From: an uncultured SAR116 cluster alpha proteobacterium
GTDB taxonomy: Bacteria; Pseudomonadota; Alphaproteobacteria; Puniceispirillales; Puniceispirillaceae
Assembly: GCA_902516825.1 (NCBI GenBank)
Contig: CABXZZ010000005.1
Span: forward strand, 1-54,012
Direction of reading: 5' to 3'
DNA: 54,012 bases
Within the stretch, counting starts at the first letter, position 1. Each line of letters opens with the position of its first letter. Positions 36,311 to 45,749 of the stretch are shown piece by piece. The notes under the pieces are model-generated. The model did no database searches and had not been told where the DNA came from. It saw only the letters and a list, made by a program, of their open reading frames with translations. The position numbers and the translations under genes were made by a program.

Positions 36311-36554
36311 TTGTTTTGTGATTTCCACCAATAAAGTAGAATAATATTCTTTATTTTTGAAAAAAACGGAATTAAATTCAAAATAAGATATTTGACAAGG
36401 AAAATAAGATATGATGTTGTGCTTCTATGTAAATTATAAATAATATCTGTTTTAAGAATAACATAGTTTAGTTTAATGGTCAGTGCTTTCTGATCGTTAA
36501 ATCGTGTCAAAGTTACATTACGTTTTAAAGCTCAATCTTAATGATGAGAAGAAA

Positions 36555-37736
36555 ATGACAGGTCCAACCCTAAAAATCGCCGAGCGAAGTAAAATGCCTC
36601 CCTTCATGGCTATGGATGTAATGCGCTTTGCTGCTGAGTTAGATGCAAGAGGACATGACATCGTACATCTTGAGGTAGGTCAGCCATCCTCATCAGCTCC
36701 TAAACCGGTCATGGATGCGCTCGTTGCATCTATGGCACAACAAAAATCCCACGGATACGCTGTGGCACTTGGAATTAGCGAACTGCGAGAGCGAATAGCC
36801 AAACATTATCGAGAATGGTACCAGATAGAATTAGATCCTGAACGTGTTGCTGTGACTGTTGGCTCATCGACCGGGTTTGGAATTTCTTTTCTATCTGCTT
36901 TTGATGTCGGTGACAGAATAGCTATTCCAAATCCTGGTTATCCAGCCTATCGTAATCTAATGCTCGGCATGGGACTCGAGCCGGTAATTTTGCAAGCTGG
37001 ACCTGAACAAGGATGGTTACCAAGATTAGAGGATATGGAGAAATGGGACAGATTGCCAGACGGTCTTATGATAGCAAGTCCACACAATCCAACTGGTGTT
37101 GTAATACCAGATAAAGAATTAAAAGAAATCTGCGTATGGTGTGATAAGAATAGTGTGCGGTTAATATCAGATGAAATCTATCATGGGCTGTCCTATACAA
37201 GTAGATGTGAGACGGCATTAAAATTCACAGATAACGCTATTATTATCAATAGCTTGTCTAAGTATTTTTCAATGACGGGATGGCGAATTGGATGGATGAT
37301 ACTGCCAAGGCAGTTGATAAGTGCTGCTGAGAAATTAGCCCAAAACTTATATATATCAGCGCCAACACCCAACCAAATTGCATCCTTGAAGGCATTTGAC
37401 TGTATCGATGAATTAGACCAACATGTGGAGCGATATAAAGAAAATAGAAAGATATTATTATCAGGGCTGCCCATAGAATTTCTAGGAAATGTAGCCCCTT
37501 GCGAGGGTGCTTTTTATATTTACGCAGATATTTCAACATTAAGCGATGACTCAATTTCATTTGCAAAGGTATTATTAGAAAAAACCGGCGTTGCCACAAC
37601 ACCTGGAGTGGATTTTGACTCAATTGATGGCCATCGTTTTTTGCGGTTATCTTTTGCAGGTTCTACAGCTACAATGCATGAGGCCGTTAAACGCATTAAT
37701 GCGTTTGTTACAACATATAAAAAAGATGCAGCCTGA
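36555..37736 (+). CDS. PLP-dependent class I/II aminotransferase
   Basis: A fold-type I aminotransferase of the aspartate aminotransferase superfamily, 393 residues. It has VGQPSSSAPKPVMDAL near the N-terminus, TVGSSTGFGISFLSAFDVGD, IPNPGYPAYRNL, ASPHNPTGVVIP, LISDEIYHGLSY, and the PLP lysine K236 in NSLSKYFSMTGWRIGWMILP. The final FLRLSFAGSTATMHEAVKRI is typical. The frame extends to 36504, but ATG 36555 is chosen since GAGAAG lies just before it and family members start near M-x-x-x-x-L-K-I-A-E-R-S. Substrate amino acid cannot be read from sequence. It ends against rne with a shared terminator. Confidence 0.92.
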   Translation: MTGPTLKIAERSKMPPFMAMDVMRFAAELDARGHDIVHLEVGQPSSSAPKPVMDALVASMAQQKSHGYAVALGISELRERIAKHYREWYQIELDPERVAVTVGSSTGFGISFLSAFDVGDRIAIPNPGYPAYRNLMLGMGLEPVILQAGPEQGWLPRLEDMEKWDRLPDGLMIASPHNPTGVVIPDKELKEICVWCDKNSVRLISDEIYHGLSYTSRCETALKFTDNAIIINSLSKYFSMTGWRIGWMILPRQLISAAEKLAQNLYISAPTPNQIASLKAFDCIDELDQHVERYKENRKILLSGLPIEFLGNVAPCEGAFYIYADISTLSDDSISFAKVLLEKTGVATTPGVDFDSIDGHRFLRLSFAGSTATMHEAVKRINAFVTTYKKDAA

Positions 37737-37788
37737 TAAATTTCACATGTAGACTGGGCATTATGGCGGATTTTTTTTAGATATAAAT

Positions 37789-37823
37789 AAAAGGGCAGAT
37801 TAAGCAAGCTAATCTGCCCTTTT
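37789..37823. terminator. Bidirectional Rho-independent terminator between aminotransferase and rne
   Basis: AAAAGGGCAGATTA and TAATCTGCCCTTTT pair perfectly (10-bp core plus an A4/T4 flank) around a 7-base loop. T runs follow on both strands. It stands between two convergent genes and can serve both. This is the clearest terminator of the window. Confidence 0.9.
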
Positions 37824-37851
37824 TGTTGTCAGATTATTTGGTTGATCTTTA

Positions 37852-40218
37852 TTAGTTTTTAGTCCACCAACCGCGTTTCTTAGCAGCTGGGGCATTATCA
37901 CCAACATCAGTAACGCCTAACTCAACAGACGCTATAGGCTCTCTACCTTTCAACGGTTGCAAGGCATCCGTGCTGTTTTTGGCAGTCTGTTTTTCTGTTG
38001 TTTTTTGCTTCCTCTTTACTACCTTTTTTACAGATTTTTTAATACCTACTTTTTTTGGTTTAGCTTTTGAACTCTTTGGTCTAATTATTTTGTCAGTTTC
38101 ACTATCATCTGCAGTTTTGACAGCTATTTTGCTACTAGATGCTTTTTTACCAGCTTTCTTTGCTTTTGGTTTAGCTTTTGTGGTCTCGTCCGAGGTTTGT
38201 GTTTCTATGGAATTTCCCCGAGAATCGCTAATTGCAACGGTATCATCCGCAACTTTTAATGGTTGTTGGTTTTGTTTTGGTTTGTTGCCATGGCGTTTAC
38301 GTGATTTTGGTCTGGTTTGTGTTCTATCAGACTGTGTATCTGAGGTAGAAGGGGTTTCACTTTTTTTATCAGATTCATCTTTCGCAACTGGCACAGCTTG
38401 TATTTCTGTTTTAGTCTCCTGTGTTTGAGAAGTAATAGCTTCGTCGCCATCGCGCCTACGTCTTCTTCTGCCACCACGTCGACCACGCCGCTTTCGTTTT
38501 GGCTGTTCGCCATCTTCGGTATTTTCTTCGCTTAAAAGATTAGGATTAACGCCTTTTGCTGTCTCTGTTTTACTTTTGTATAATTCGGTTTCCTTGGTAT
38601 CCAGCAGGATATTATCTTTTAATAAACGGTAATCATTCTCCAGCAAGGTTGCGTCTGCCTGAATCGAAATCTTACAATTAGCTTGCTGCTCAACTTCTAA
38701 GAGAGTTGCACGTTTTTCGTTGAGAATATAAAGCGCAACATCCGTGTGAACAACGATAGATAGTTCTTGAGATGGTATGCCCGTGATTTCTTCTTCTAGA
38801 ACCCGTAAGATATGAAGCGCAGATGAATTTACAGATCGCACTCTTCCTGTTCCTTCGCAATGTGGACATGTCTGAGAAATAGATTCAACCAAGGAGGGGC
38901 GTAATCGTTGGCGTGACATTTCAAGTAGTCCAAAATGGCTTATTCCGCCCACTTGTATTCTAGCTCGGTCGTTTCGAAGAGCCTCTTTTAATCGCCGCTC
39001 AACTAGATGCTGATTTCTGTTTTCTTCCATATCAATGAAATCAATCACAACCAGACCTGATAAGTCTCTTAGTTTAAGTTGCCTTCCAATTTCCTCTGCA
39101 GCTTCAAGATTAGTTTTGACTGCCGTCTCTTCGATATTACGCTCTCTTGTAGCTTTTCCAGAGTTTACGTCAATTGCTACGAGTGCTTCTGTCTGATTTA
39201 ACACAAGATACCCGCCAGATTTTAAGGTCACTTCATTATGAAGAATTTTATCAAGCTGGTCTTCTACGTGGTGGTGTTGGAACAAGCGTCTTTCACCCTT
39301 GAATTCAACCACTCTTTTTGCATGACTAGGAATAAGCATTTTCATATGGTTTTTTGCTATCTTGTAGCTTTCTGCCCCTTCAACATATACTTCTTCTATA
39401 TCATTCGTATAAATGTCCCGAATGGCCCGTTTAACCAAACTGCCTTCCTCATGTATAAGGCTTGGCGCTTCTGATTTCATCGTATTCGTTCTGATATCGT
39501 TCCATAATTTAGTCAGATAGGAATAGTCTCTTTTTATTTCTGTTTTAGTTCTCTTGGACCCCGCGGTTCTTACTATTACAGCCATTCCATCAGCTATATC
39601 TAACTCGCTGACAATAGATTTCAGTCTTTTTCTATCGGCGGGGTTATTTATTTTACGCGATACCCCTCCGCCTCTATTACTGTTTGGCATGAGAACACAG
39701 TAACGTCCAGCGAGTGATAGGTAAGTTGTAAGTGCAGCTCCTTTATTGCCGCGCTCTTCTTTAACAACCTGCACAAGAAGGATTTGTTTGCGAGAAATAA
39801 CCTCCTGAATTTTATATTTATGCAAGGCAGTGGGCAGTATTTTTTTTGCAGAATTGCCAATTTCTTCTTCGCCATCAATTGTTTCTAGCGTATCATTCTG
39901 CGTGGTTGAGGATACATCATCTTCAAGTTCCACGGGCTCCACTGGTACCTGTAGAGCCTCTCTATCCTCTATGGGAATGCGATAATAATCAGGATGAATC
40001 TCACTAAAGGCCAGAAACCCTTGGCGGTTTCCGCCATATTCAACAAAGGCAGCCTGCAAAGATGGCTCGACACGCGTTACGCGCGCTAGGTATACATTAC
40101 CTTTTAACTGTTTTCTTGCTGTGTTTTCGTAATCAAATTCTTCAATTTTTTGGTCATTAAGCAACACCACGCGAGTTTCTTCGTGTTGGTGGGCGTCGAT
40201 AAGTAGTTTTTTGTTCAT
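37852..40218 (-). CDS. rne: Ribonuclease E/G
   Basis: RNase E is the main endonuclease of mRNA decay and rRNA/tRNA processing. From ATG 40218 the product has about 788 residues. It contains an S1 domain near the start (GNVYLARVTRVEPSLQAAFVEYGGNRQGFL) and the catalytic core with the two metal-binding aspartates in ALVAIDVNSGKATRE and LVVIDFIDMEENRNQ. The FGLLEMSRQRLRPSL segment and the zinc-link CPHCEGTGRV follow. The last about 250 residues are low-complexity, rich in Lys, Arg, Thr, Ser and Glu, as in degradosome scaffolds. The frame extends to 40278, but ATG 40218 has AGAGAG before it and starts with the family's M-x-K-K-L-L-I-D. A long leader and the shared terminator frame the gene. Confidence 0.95.
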   Translation of the reverse strand: MNKKLLIDAHQHEETRVVLLNDQKIEEFDYENTARKQLKGNVYLARVTRVEPSLQAAFVEYGGNRQGFLAFSEIHPDYYRIPIEDREALQVPVEPVELEDDVSSTTQNDTLETIDGEEEIGNSAKKILPTALHKYKIQEVISRKQILLVQVVKEERGNKGAALTTYLSLAGRYCVLMPNSNRGGGVSRKINNPADRKRLKSIVSELDIADGMAVIVRTAGSKRTKTEIKRDYSYLTKLWNDIRTNTMKSEAPSLIHEEGSLVKRAIRDIYTNDIEEVYVEGAESYKIAKNHMKMLIPSHAKRVVEFKGERRLFQHHHVEDQLDKILHNEVTLKSGGYLVLNQTEALVAIDVNSGKATRERNIEETAVKTNLEAAEEIGRQLKLRDLSGLVVIDFIDMEENRNQHLVERRLKEALRNDRARIQVGGISHFGLLEMSRQRLRPSLVESISQTCPHCEGTGRVRSVNSSALHILRVLEEEITGIPSQELSIVVHTDVALYILNEKRATLLEVEQQANCKISIQADATLLENDYRLLKDNILLDTKETELYKSKTETAKGVNPNLLSEENTEDGEQPKRKRRGRRGGRRRRRRDGDEAITSQTQETKTEIQAVPVAKDESDKKSETPSTSDTQSDRTQTRPKSRKRHGNKPKQNQQPLKVADDTVAISDSRGNSIETQTSDETTKAKPKAKKAGKKASSSKIAVKTADDSETDKIIRPKSSKAKPKKVGIKKSVKKVVKRKQKTTEKQTAKNSTDALQPLKGREPIASVELGVTDVGDNAPAAKKRGWWTKN

Positions 40219-40616
40219 AAGTATATCTCTCTGTCGTTTGCATGCCGTCATAAGTGCGGTTGCAATACGAATGTTCAATGGCTGGCGCTAAGCCAGAAAT
40301 ATTCAGAATGGTATAGATTTCACTATGATTAATGTAGCCGCTATGCCGAACTGAAGTTGGTTTAGCGTATAATATCGATGTAATCATCATAGTCATTTTA
40401 GGTTCATCATTCTGCTGAATGTAAAAAATAGTCATCTTGCAAAGTGCTGTTTTTAAGCTTATTTTTGGGAACGGTTCTTCCCGTTCAAAAACGTCTGCTG
40501 TGTGCGATCTCCTTGCAACTGATAAATTCATATCACATGAAAGTAAAATTATGAAAAGAAAATTATGTAGAATTAAAGGATAAGTATTTTTATCTTTTGG
40601 ATTGTTTGTTAGCTTG
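40219..40616. other. Long divergent intergenic region between rne and amiC, with leader hairpins
   Basis: About 400 bases hold the rne leader and both promoters. Two GC-containing inverted repeats stand out: CTGGC/GCCAG at 40282-40296 and GAACGG/CCGTTC at 40469-40486, the latter overlapping an alternative GGGAA/TTCCC pairing. RNase E of E. coli controls its own mRNA through leader hairpins, so a similar role is possible. A minus-strand frame through the region has no family resemblance. Confidence 0.45.
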
Positions 40617-42056
40617 ATGCAAAAATTCATGATGAAAATAGAAGTTGGTAGTCAATTGACCTCATTAGATATTCATATCATCGATTTTCAGAAACATTTG
40701 AGACGGGTATTGCTAATTGCGCGGTATGTGTTGCTTTTAATAGCCTCATATCTTGGTATTGTTTTAGCCGACATATCTACAGCCAAAGCTGATGCTCAGA
40801 ATAGTTATGTTAGTTTCCGCTTCGGAGAAATTGCAGATACAAAAGAATTAGACGGTCTAGCAGGGCCTGTCACGCGAATTGTTGTGGAAACAAGCAATAT
40901 TCCTGAAGCAAGACTATTTTTGCTGGAAAATCCCTACCGGATCATCATTGATACGGCGCATACTGTTTGGAATTTATCCAGTCTGCCAAAATCAGGGAAG
41001 CTATCTTTTGGTTCAATAACATCCTACCGATATGGTAATCCAGACCCTGATACAGGCAGGCTAGTTTTTGAGTTATCAGAGCCTGCAGCTCCGATAGCGG
41101 CATTTCTGCTACCTCCGCCTGAGATGGACAGCTCTAAAACATCTGGCTATCGAATAGTGGTGGATGTTCTTAACCGAGGTAAAACAGCGTTTGCATTAGC
41201 ACGAGCTGCCCTTAAAAAGACCCCCTATCTTGCAACTAACCAGTTTGATGCTTTTATTAACGAGAATATTGTGGATGAAAAGTATGCTGTTTCCTCAAGT
41301 CAGGCAGACCAAATTCCAAATACAAATCTATCTGGCAACGCAGTCAAGCTTAAGTCTCCAGAACTAAGACCGAAAAGGTGGGTTGTTACAATTGATGCAG
41401 GTCATGGGGGGAAAGATCCTGGTGCGATCGGTATCACTGGGACAAGAGAAAAGGATATTACATTTAAGGCATCAAAGCGGCTTGCATATCATCTGAATAG
41501 GACAGGACAAGTGATTGCAAGGCTAACAAGAGAAGATGATAGTTTTATTAGGTTGCGAGATAGAATTGCAATCGCGCGCCAGCATCGGGCTGATTTGTTT
41601 GTATCAATTCATGCAGATGCAGCCCCAAATGCAAAGGCATTCGGCATATCTGTATTCTCTTTATCAGATACTGCTTCTGATAAAGAGGCAGCGCTAATAG
41701 CAGAACGCGAAAACAAGGCAGACTTGCTCGGTGGACCAGATCTTGCGATTGAGGATCCTCTCGCTGCTAATGCATTATTAGGAATGTTTCAGAGAGAATC
41801 TATGAACGAATCTACCTATGTTGCCAAATCAATTTTAAAACAGGTGCGCTCTTTCCCAGGTGGTGATAAACGTGGACACAGGTTTGCCGGTTTTGCGGTA
41901 TTGAAGTCACCAGATATCCCATCTGTATTAGTTGAAATGGGGTTTCTTACAAATCAAAAAGATGAAGCGAATCTGAAAAAAAATAGCTATATTGATGCTT
42001 TAACAAAAAAAATAGCTGATGCTATTTTAGCATATTTGAATTCATCTTCGCGTTAG
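40617..42056 (+). CDS. amiC: N-acetylmuramoyl-L-alanine amidase with AMIN domain
   Basis: AmiC-type amidases cut the amide between N-acetylmuramic acid and the stem peptide to split daughter-cell walls. The product, about 479 residues, has an N-terminal hydrophobic export segment (LLIARYVLLLIASYLGIVLADI). An AMIN targeting domain follows (RIVVETSNIPEARLFLLENPYRIIIDTAHTVW). The C-terminal zinc amidase_3 domain contains VTIDAGHGGKDPGAIG, ADLFVSIHADAAPN and SVLVEMGFLTNQKDE with the catalytic glutamate. The start is uncertain: ATG 40617, ATG 40629 and TTG 40602 are all without a clear Shine-Dalgarno. PBP1A follows after 68 bases. Confidence 0.93.
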   Translation: MQKFMMKIEVGSQLTSLDIHIIDFQKHLRRVLLIARYVLLLIASYLGIVLADISTAKADAQNSYVSFRFGEIADTKELDGLAGPVTRIVVETSNIPEARLFLLENPYRIIIDTAHTVWNLSSLPKSGKLSFGSITSYRYGNPDPDTGRLVFELSEPAAPIAAFLLPPPEMDSSKTSGYRIVVDVLNRGKTAFALARAALKKTPYLATNQFDAFINENIVDEKYAVSSSQADQIPNTNLSGNAVKLKSPELRPKRWVVTIDAGHGGKDPGAIGITGTREKDITFKASKRLAYHLNRTGQVIARLTREDDSFIRLRDRIAIARQHRADLFVSIHADAAPNAKAFGISVFSLSDTASDKEAALIAERENKADLLGGPDLAIEDPLAANALLGMFQRESMNESTYVAKSILKQVRSFPGGDKRGHRFAGFAVLKSPDIPSVLVEMGFLTNQKDEANLKKNSYIDALTKKIADAILAYLNSSSR

Positions 42057-42124
42057 TATTCAATGTAAAAATAGGTTATTAGCTACCATAAAAATGCTCT
42101 AAAGAGAAAATAATAAAAAATACT

Positions 42125-44545
42125 ATGAGATGGTTTTTTGGAATATTTACGTTTTTGATGCTCTCCATGCTTGCCGGCATTTGCGGGATTTTATGGGTAT
42201 TTTGGTCATTTGGCAGGGATTTGCCCGATTACGCAAAGCTCGCAGATTATGAGCCTCCCATTGTAACGCGCATTCATGCAGGTGACGGTGCATTGTTGGC
42301 GGAATATGCTACAGAGAAACGTCTATTCATGCCTACACAAGCAATGCCGCCAGATTTAATAGCAGCATTTCTCTCAGCTGAGGATAAATCTTTTTATAAG
42401 CATTTTGGCATAGATTTGAGGGCCTTAAGCCGAGCCATCATCACCAATATTTCTTATATGGGCACCGGAAGGAGGCCAATTGGCGCATCGACGATTACAC
42501 AACAAGTAGCAAAAAATTTTCTTCTTACGAACGAGGTTTCGGTTGAACGTAAGATTAAAGAAGCAATTCTTGCAATTCGCATAGAGCATGCTTTGGAAAA
42601 GGATGATATATTTGCTCTTTATTTAAACGATATTTATCTGGGGCTTTCTAGTTACGGTGTGGCCGCAGCAGCTTTGAATTATTTTGATAAGCCACTGGAC
42701 CAATTGGAATTGCATGAAATAGCCTATCTTGCTGCACTGCCAAAGGCCCCAAATAATTATCACCCTATCCGAAAAACGAGTTCTGCGATTGCAAGGCGAA
42801 ACTGGGTGTTGCAGCAAATGTTTTTAAATGGATATATTAGTGAAGATGAAAAGGTTTATGCGCAATCCTTTGATTTGGGTGTTCGTGCACAGACAGGCTC
42901 TGACCTTGCCGATGCACCTTATTTCACAGAGGAGGTAAGACGCAAGCTTGTCTCGTTATATGGAGCCGACATGCTCTATAGTGGTGGTTTGTCTGTGCGA
43001 ACCACGCTTGATCCAAAGTTACAAAAGCTAGCACGTGAGGCATTGATAAATGGTTTGGAATCTCTAGACAGGCGTCAAGGTTGGCGAGGCCCGATTAAAC
43101 AGATTGAAGGCATGGAAAATATAGATGAGCAGCTTTTAGATATAACTATAACGATGCCAAAGGGACGACATGCTGCTTTGGTTCTAAAAGTGAGCTCAGA
43201 TGAAGCGGTTATTTATGTAGAAGGCAGTAAAGGCATTATTCCATTTTCTCTCGCAAAATGGGCTTATCCCCCACGTAACAAGGAAGGCATTCGCCCGCCT
43301 CGAATAAAATCGTTAAATGAAACTCTTTCTGCGGGGGATATTGTTATTGTGCAAAGGCCAGATATGGCAAAAGATCCCCTAACAGAGGACTATGAGCCGA
43401 GGCCAGAACATTGGGCTCTTGGGCAAAGACCTCTTGTTCAAGGGGCAATCGTTGTAATGGACCCTCATACTGGAAGAATGCTTGCTATGTCTGGCGGATA
43501 TAATTTTAACGATTCAGAATTTAACAGGGCAAGCCAAGCTTATCGCCAACCAGGTTCAGCTTTTAAACCCTTTATATATCTTGCCGCACTCGACCAAGGC
43601 TATAGTCCAACGACTCAAATTCTGGATGCTCCATTAGCAATTGATCAAGGCCCTGGCTTGCCTAAATGGAAACCATCCAATTATACCAAACAATTTTATG
43701 GTCCATCAATTATGAGGGTTGGTATCGAGAAATCACGCAATTTGATGACAGCGAGACTGGCGATGGCCATTGGCATGCCAATTGTTCAAAATTATGCCCA
43801 TAAGTTTAATATAAACAAAAATTTACCACCATATTTATCGATGGCACTTGGAGCTGGAGAAACGACTTTGGTGCAGATTACAGCGGCATATGGGCAGCTG
43901 GTAAATGGCGGGCTAAAAGTCTCTCCGAGCTTGATTGATAGAGTACAAGATCGATATGGAAAAACTATTATGCGACATGATATGAGAAGATGTGTGAGAT
44001 GTATTGTAGAAACAGGATGGAAAAAACAATCCGTACCAATATTGCCAGATAATAGAGAGCGATTAACTGATCCTGCCTCAGCCTATCAAATTATCACAAT
44101 GCTTGAGGGCGTAATAAAAAGAGGAACGGGAAGAAAATTACTTCAAACAGGATTAGTGCTTGCAGGCAAAACAGGTACAACTAATGATAATACAAATGCT
44201 TGGTTTATTGGGTTTTCACCAGATTTGGTTGCAGGCGTTTTTGTGGGTTATGATAAGCCAAGACCGCTTGGAAAACGTGAGACTGGTTCCTCAGCTGCGG
44301 TGCCAATTTTTCAATCCTTTATAACTGAAGCTTTAGCAGATGCCCCTCAAATTCCTTTCCGCCGCCCCGACGGTGTCAATCTATACCCAGTTCATGCAGA
44401 AAAAGGATATCAGGTAAAGCTTTCCAATCCAGACGTGGTAATGGAAGTCTTTAAGCCAGGGCAATCCCCATCATCTTCTAACTTGATTGACCTTCCAAAA
44501 GATAAAATGATAGATCAAACTATAAATACACCTGATTTATATTGA
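42125..44545 (+). CDS. mrcA: Penicillin-binding protein 1A (class A, bifunctional)
   Basis: PBP1A polymerises glycan strands and cross-links peptides in the periplasm. The 806-residue product has an N-terminal membrane helix (FFGIFTFLMLSMLAGICGILWVF). The GT51 transglycosylase domain contains FLSAEDKSFYKHFGIDLRAL, GASTITQQVAKNFLLTNE and RKIKEAILAIRIE. An OB-like insert follows. The transpeptidase has S478-A-F-K481 in PGSAFKPFIYLAAL, S-R-N in GIEKSRNLMTARLA, and K-T-G in LAGKTGTTNDNTNAWFIGF (K682). Length and order match the family. It stands between amiC and prfB in the same direction, an arrangement seen in other Alphaproteobacteria. Confidence 0.97.
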   Translation: MRWFFGIFTFLMLSMLAGICGILWVFWSFGRDLPDYAKLADYEPPIVTRIHAGDGALLAEYATEKRLFMPTQAMPPDLIAAFLSAEDKSFYKHFGIDLRALSRAIITNISYMGTGRRPIGASTITQQVAKNFLLTNEVSVERKIKEAILAIRIEHALEKDDIFALYLNDIYLGLSSYGVAAAALNYFDKPLDQLELHEIAYLAALPKAPNNYHPIRKTSSAIARRNWVLQQMFLNGYISEDEKVYAQSFDLGVRAQTGSDLADAPYFTEEVRRKLVSLYGADMLYSGGLSVRTTLDPKLQKLAREALINGLESLDRRQGWRGPIKQIEGMENIDEQLLDITITMPKGRHAALVLKVSSDEAVIYVEGSKGIIPFSLAKWAYPPRNKEGIRPPRIKSLNETLSAGDIVIVQRPDMAKDPLTEDYEPRPEHWALGQRPLVQGAIVVMDPHTGRMLAMSGGYNFNDSEFNRASQAYRQPGSAFKPFIYLAALDQGYSPTTQILDAPLAIDQGPGLPKWKPSNYTKQFYGPSIMRVGIEKSRNLMTARLAMAIGMPIVQNYAHKFNINKNLPPYLSMALGAGETTLVQITAAYGQLVNGGLKVSPSLIDRVQDRYGKTIMRHDMRRCVRCIVETGWKKQSVPILPDNRERLTDPASAYQIITMLEGVIKRGTGRKLLQTGLVLAGKTGTTNDNTNAWFIGFSPDLVAGVFVGYDKPRPLGKRETGSSAAVPIFQSFITEALADAPQIPFRRPDGVNLYPVHAEKGYQVKLSNPDVVMEVFKPGQSPSSSNLIDLPKDKMIDQTINTPDLY

Positions 44546-44634
44546 TAGCTATCACTTTATTACTATGGTATCGGGCAACTCGTTTTACAAACAAAGTTAT
44601 ATTTTTCATCAAACGGCTCAATTAAGTTTTTATT

Positions 44635-45741
44635 ATGCAAGCAGAAACACAGCACTCCATAGACGCCATAGAACAGGCAATTGTGTTATTGAAAAAACAC
44701 GTAAACTGGCAGAAAGCACTTGATAGAATCTCCCAGATTGAGGAGAGTTGCTCGTCTACAGACTTCTGGACCAATAAAAAAAACGCACAAGATTTAATGC
44801 GTGAAAAAACAATGTTGGAAACCCAAATTCAAAGCATAAAAGAAATGGAGGATGGATTAACGGAGCAGATTGAAATGCTGGGACTTGCTAATGATGAGCA
44901 AGATGGAGATTTAGTTAAAGAAACTGAGAATGAAATTCAACAGCTTGCCATAGTTGCGGGCAAAAGGCAGATAGCAAGTCTGTTATCAGGTGAGGCGGAT
45001 AAAAATAATTGCTTCGTTGAAATCCATTCAGGTGCAGGAGGAACAGAGGCACAAGATTGGGCTGAAATGCTATTGAGGATGTATATGAGATGGGCTGAGC
45101 GTCGTGGTTTTAAAGTAGAGATGATTAATGAAGCAGATGGTGAAGAGGCCGGGATAAAATCAGCGACCATAAGAATTGTTGGGGATAGCAGTTATGGATG
45201 GATGAAGACAGAGTCTGGCGTTCACAGATTGGTTAGGATATCACCTTTCGATAGTTCAGCGCGCAGGCATACGAGCTTTTCTAGCATTTGGGTATACCCA
45301 GAAATTGATGATAATATAGAAATTGATGTCGAGGAGAAAGATCTGCGGGTAGATACCTTTAGAGCATCTGGTGCTGGTGGCCAACATGTAAACACAACCG
45401 ATTCAGCTATTCGAATTACCCATATTCCTACAAACATTATAGTTCAGTGTCAGTCAGACAGGTCTCAACACCGCAACAGAGCAACAGCGATGAAAATGCT
45501 GAGAGCAAGATTATATGAAGTTGAGCTTCAGAAACGAGAAAATGCAGCTATGGAAGGAAATGCGAGTAAAGTGGATAATGGATGGGGAAGCCAAATTAGA
45601 TCATATGTATTGCATCCATACCAAATGGTAAAAGATCTTAGAACGCAGGTCGAGACTGGAAATACGCAGGCAGTTCTAGATGGAGATATCGATAATTTTA
45701 TAGAAGCTGGTCTTGCTGCAAAAGTGGGTATGACACGATAA
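44635..45741 (+). CDS. prfB: Peptide chain release factor 2
   Basis: RF2 ends translation at UGA and UAA. The 368-residue product carries the RF2-specific tripeptide S203-P204-F205 in VRISPFDSSARRHTSF and the peptidyl-hydrolysis motif G248-G249-Q250 in ASGAGGQHVNTTDSA. The single frame runs from ATG without the in-frame UGA and CUUU-type slip site that controls RF2 by +1 frameshift in many bacteria, so that autoregulation is absent here. No Shine-Dalgarno is evident before the ATG. It follows the penicillin-binding protein gene, as in related genomes. Confidence 0.97.
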   Translation: MQAETQHSIDAIEQAIVLLKKHVNWQKALDRISQIEESCSSTDFWTNKKNAQDLMREKTMLETQIQSIKEMEDGLTEQIEMLGLANDEQDGDLVKETENEIQQLAIVAGKRQIASLLSGEADKNNCFVEIHSGAGGTEAQDWAEMLLRMYMRWAERRGFKVEMINEADGEEAGIKSATIRIVGDSSYGWMKTESGVHRLVRISPFDSSARRHTSFSSIWVYPEIDDNIEIDVEEKDLRVDTFRASGAGGQHVNTTDSAIRITHIPTNIIVQCQSDRSQHRNRATAMKMLRARLYEVELQKRENAAMEGNASKVDNGWGSQIRSYVLHPYQMVKDLRTQVETGNTQAVLDGDIDNFIEAGLAAKVGMTR

Positions 45742-45749
45742 TTAGTTAT

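Noticed and set aside
37970-38428. 152-codon hydrophobic open frame on plus opposite rne
   Set aside because: It is the complement of the Lys/Glu/Thr-rich low-complexity tail of RNase E, which reads as Phe/Leu/Val on the other strand.
40157-40630. 157-codon frame on minus covering the rne-amiC gap
   Set aside because: It runs out of frame into the 5' end of rne, lacks a ribosome site and has no recognisable domain; the stretch is better explained as leader and promoter DNA.
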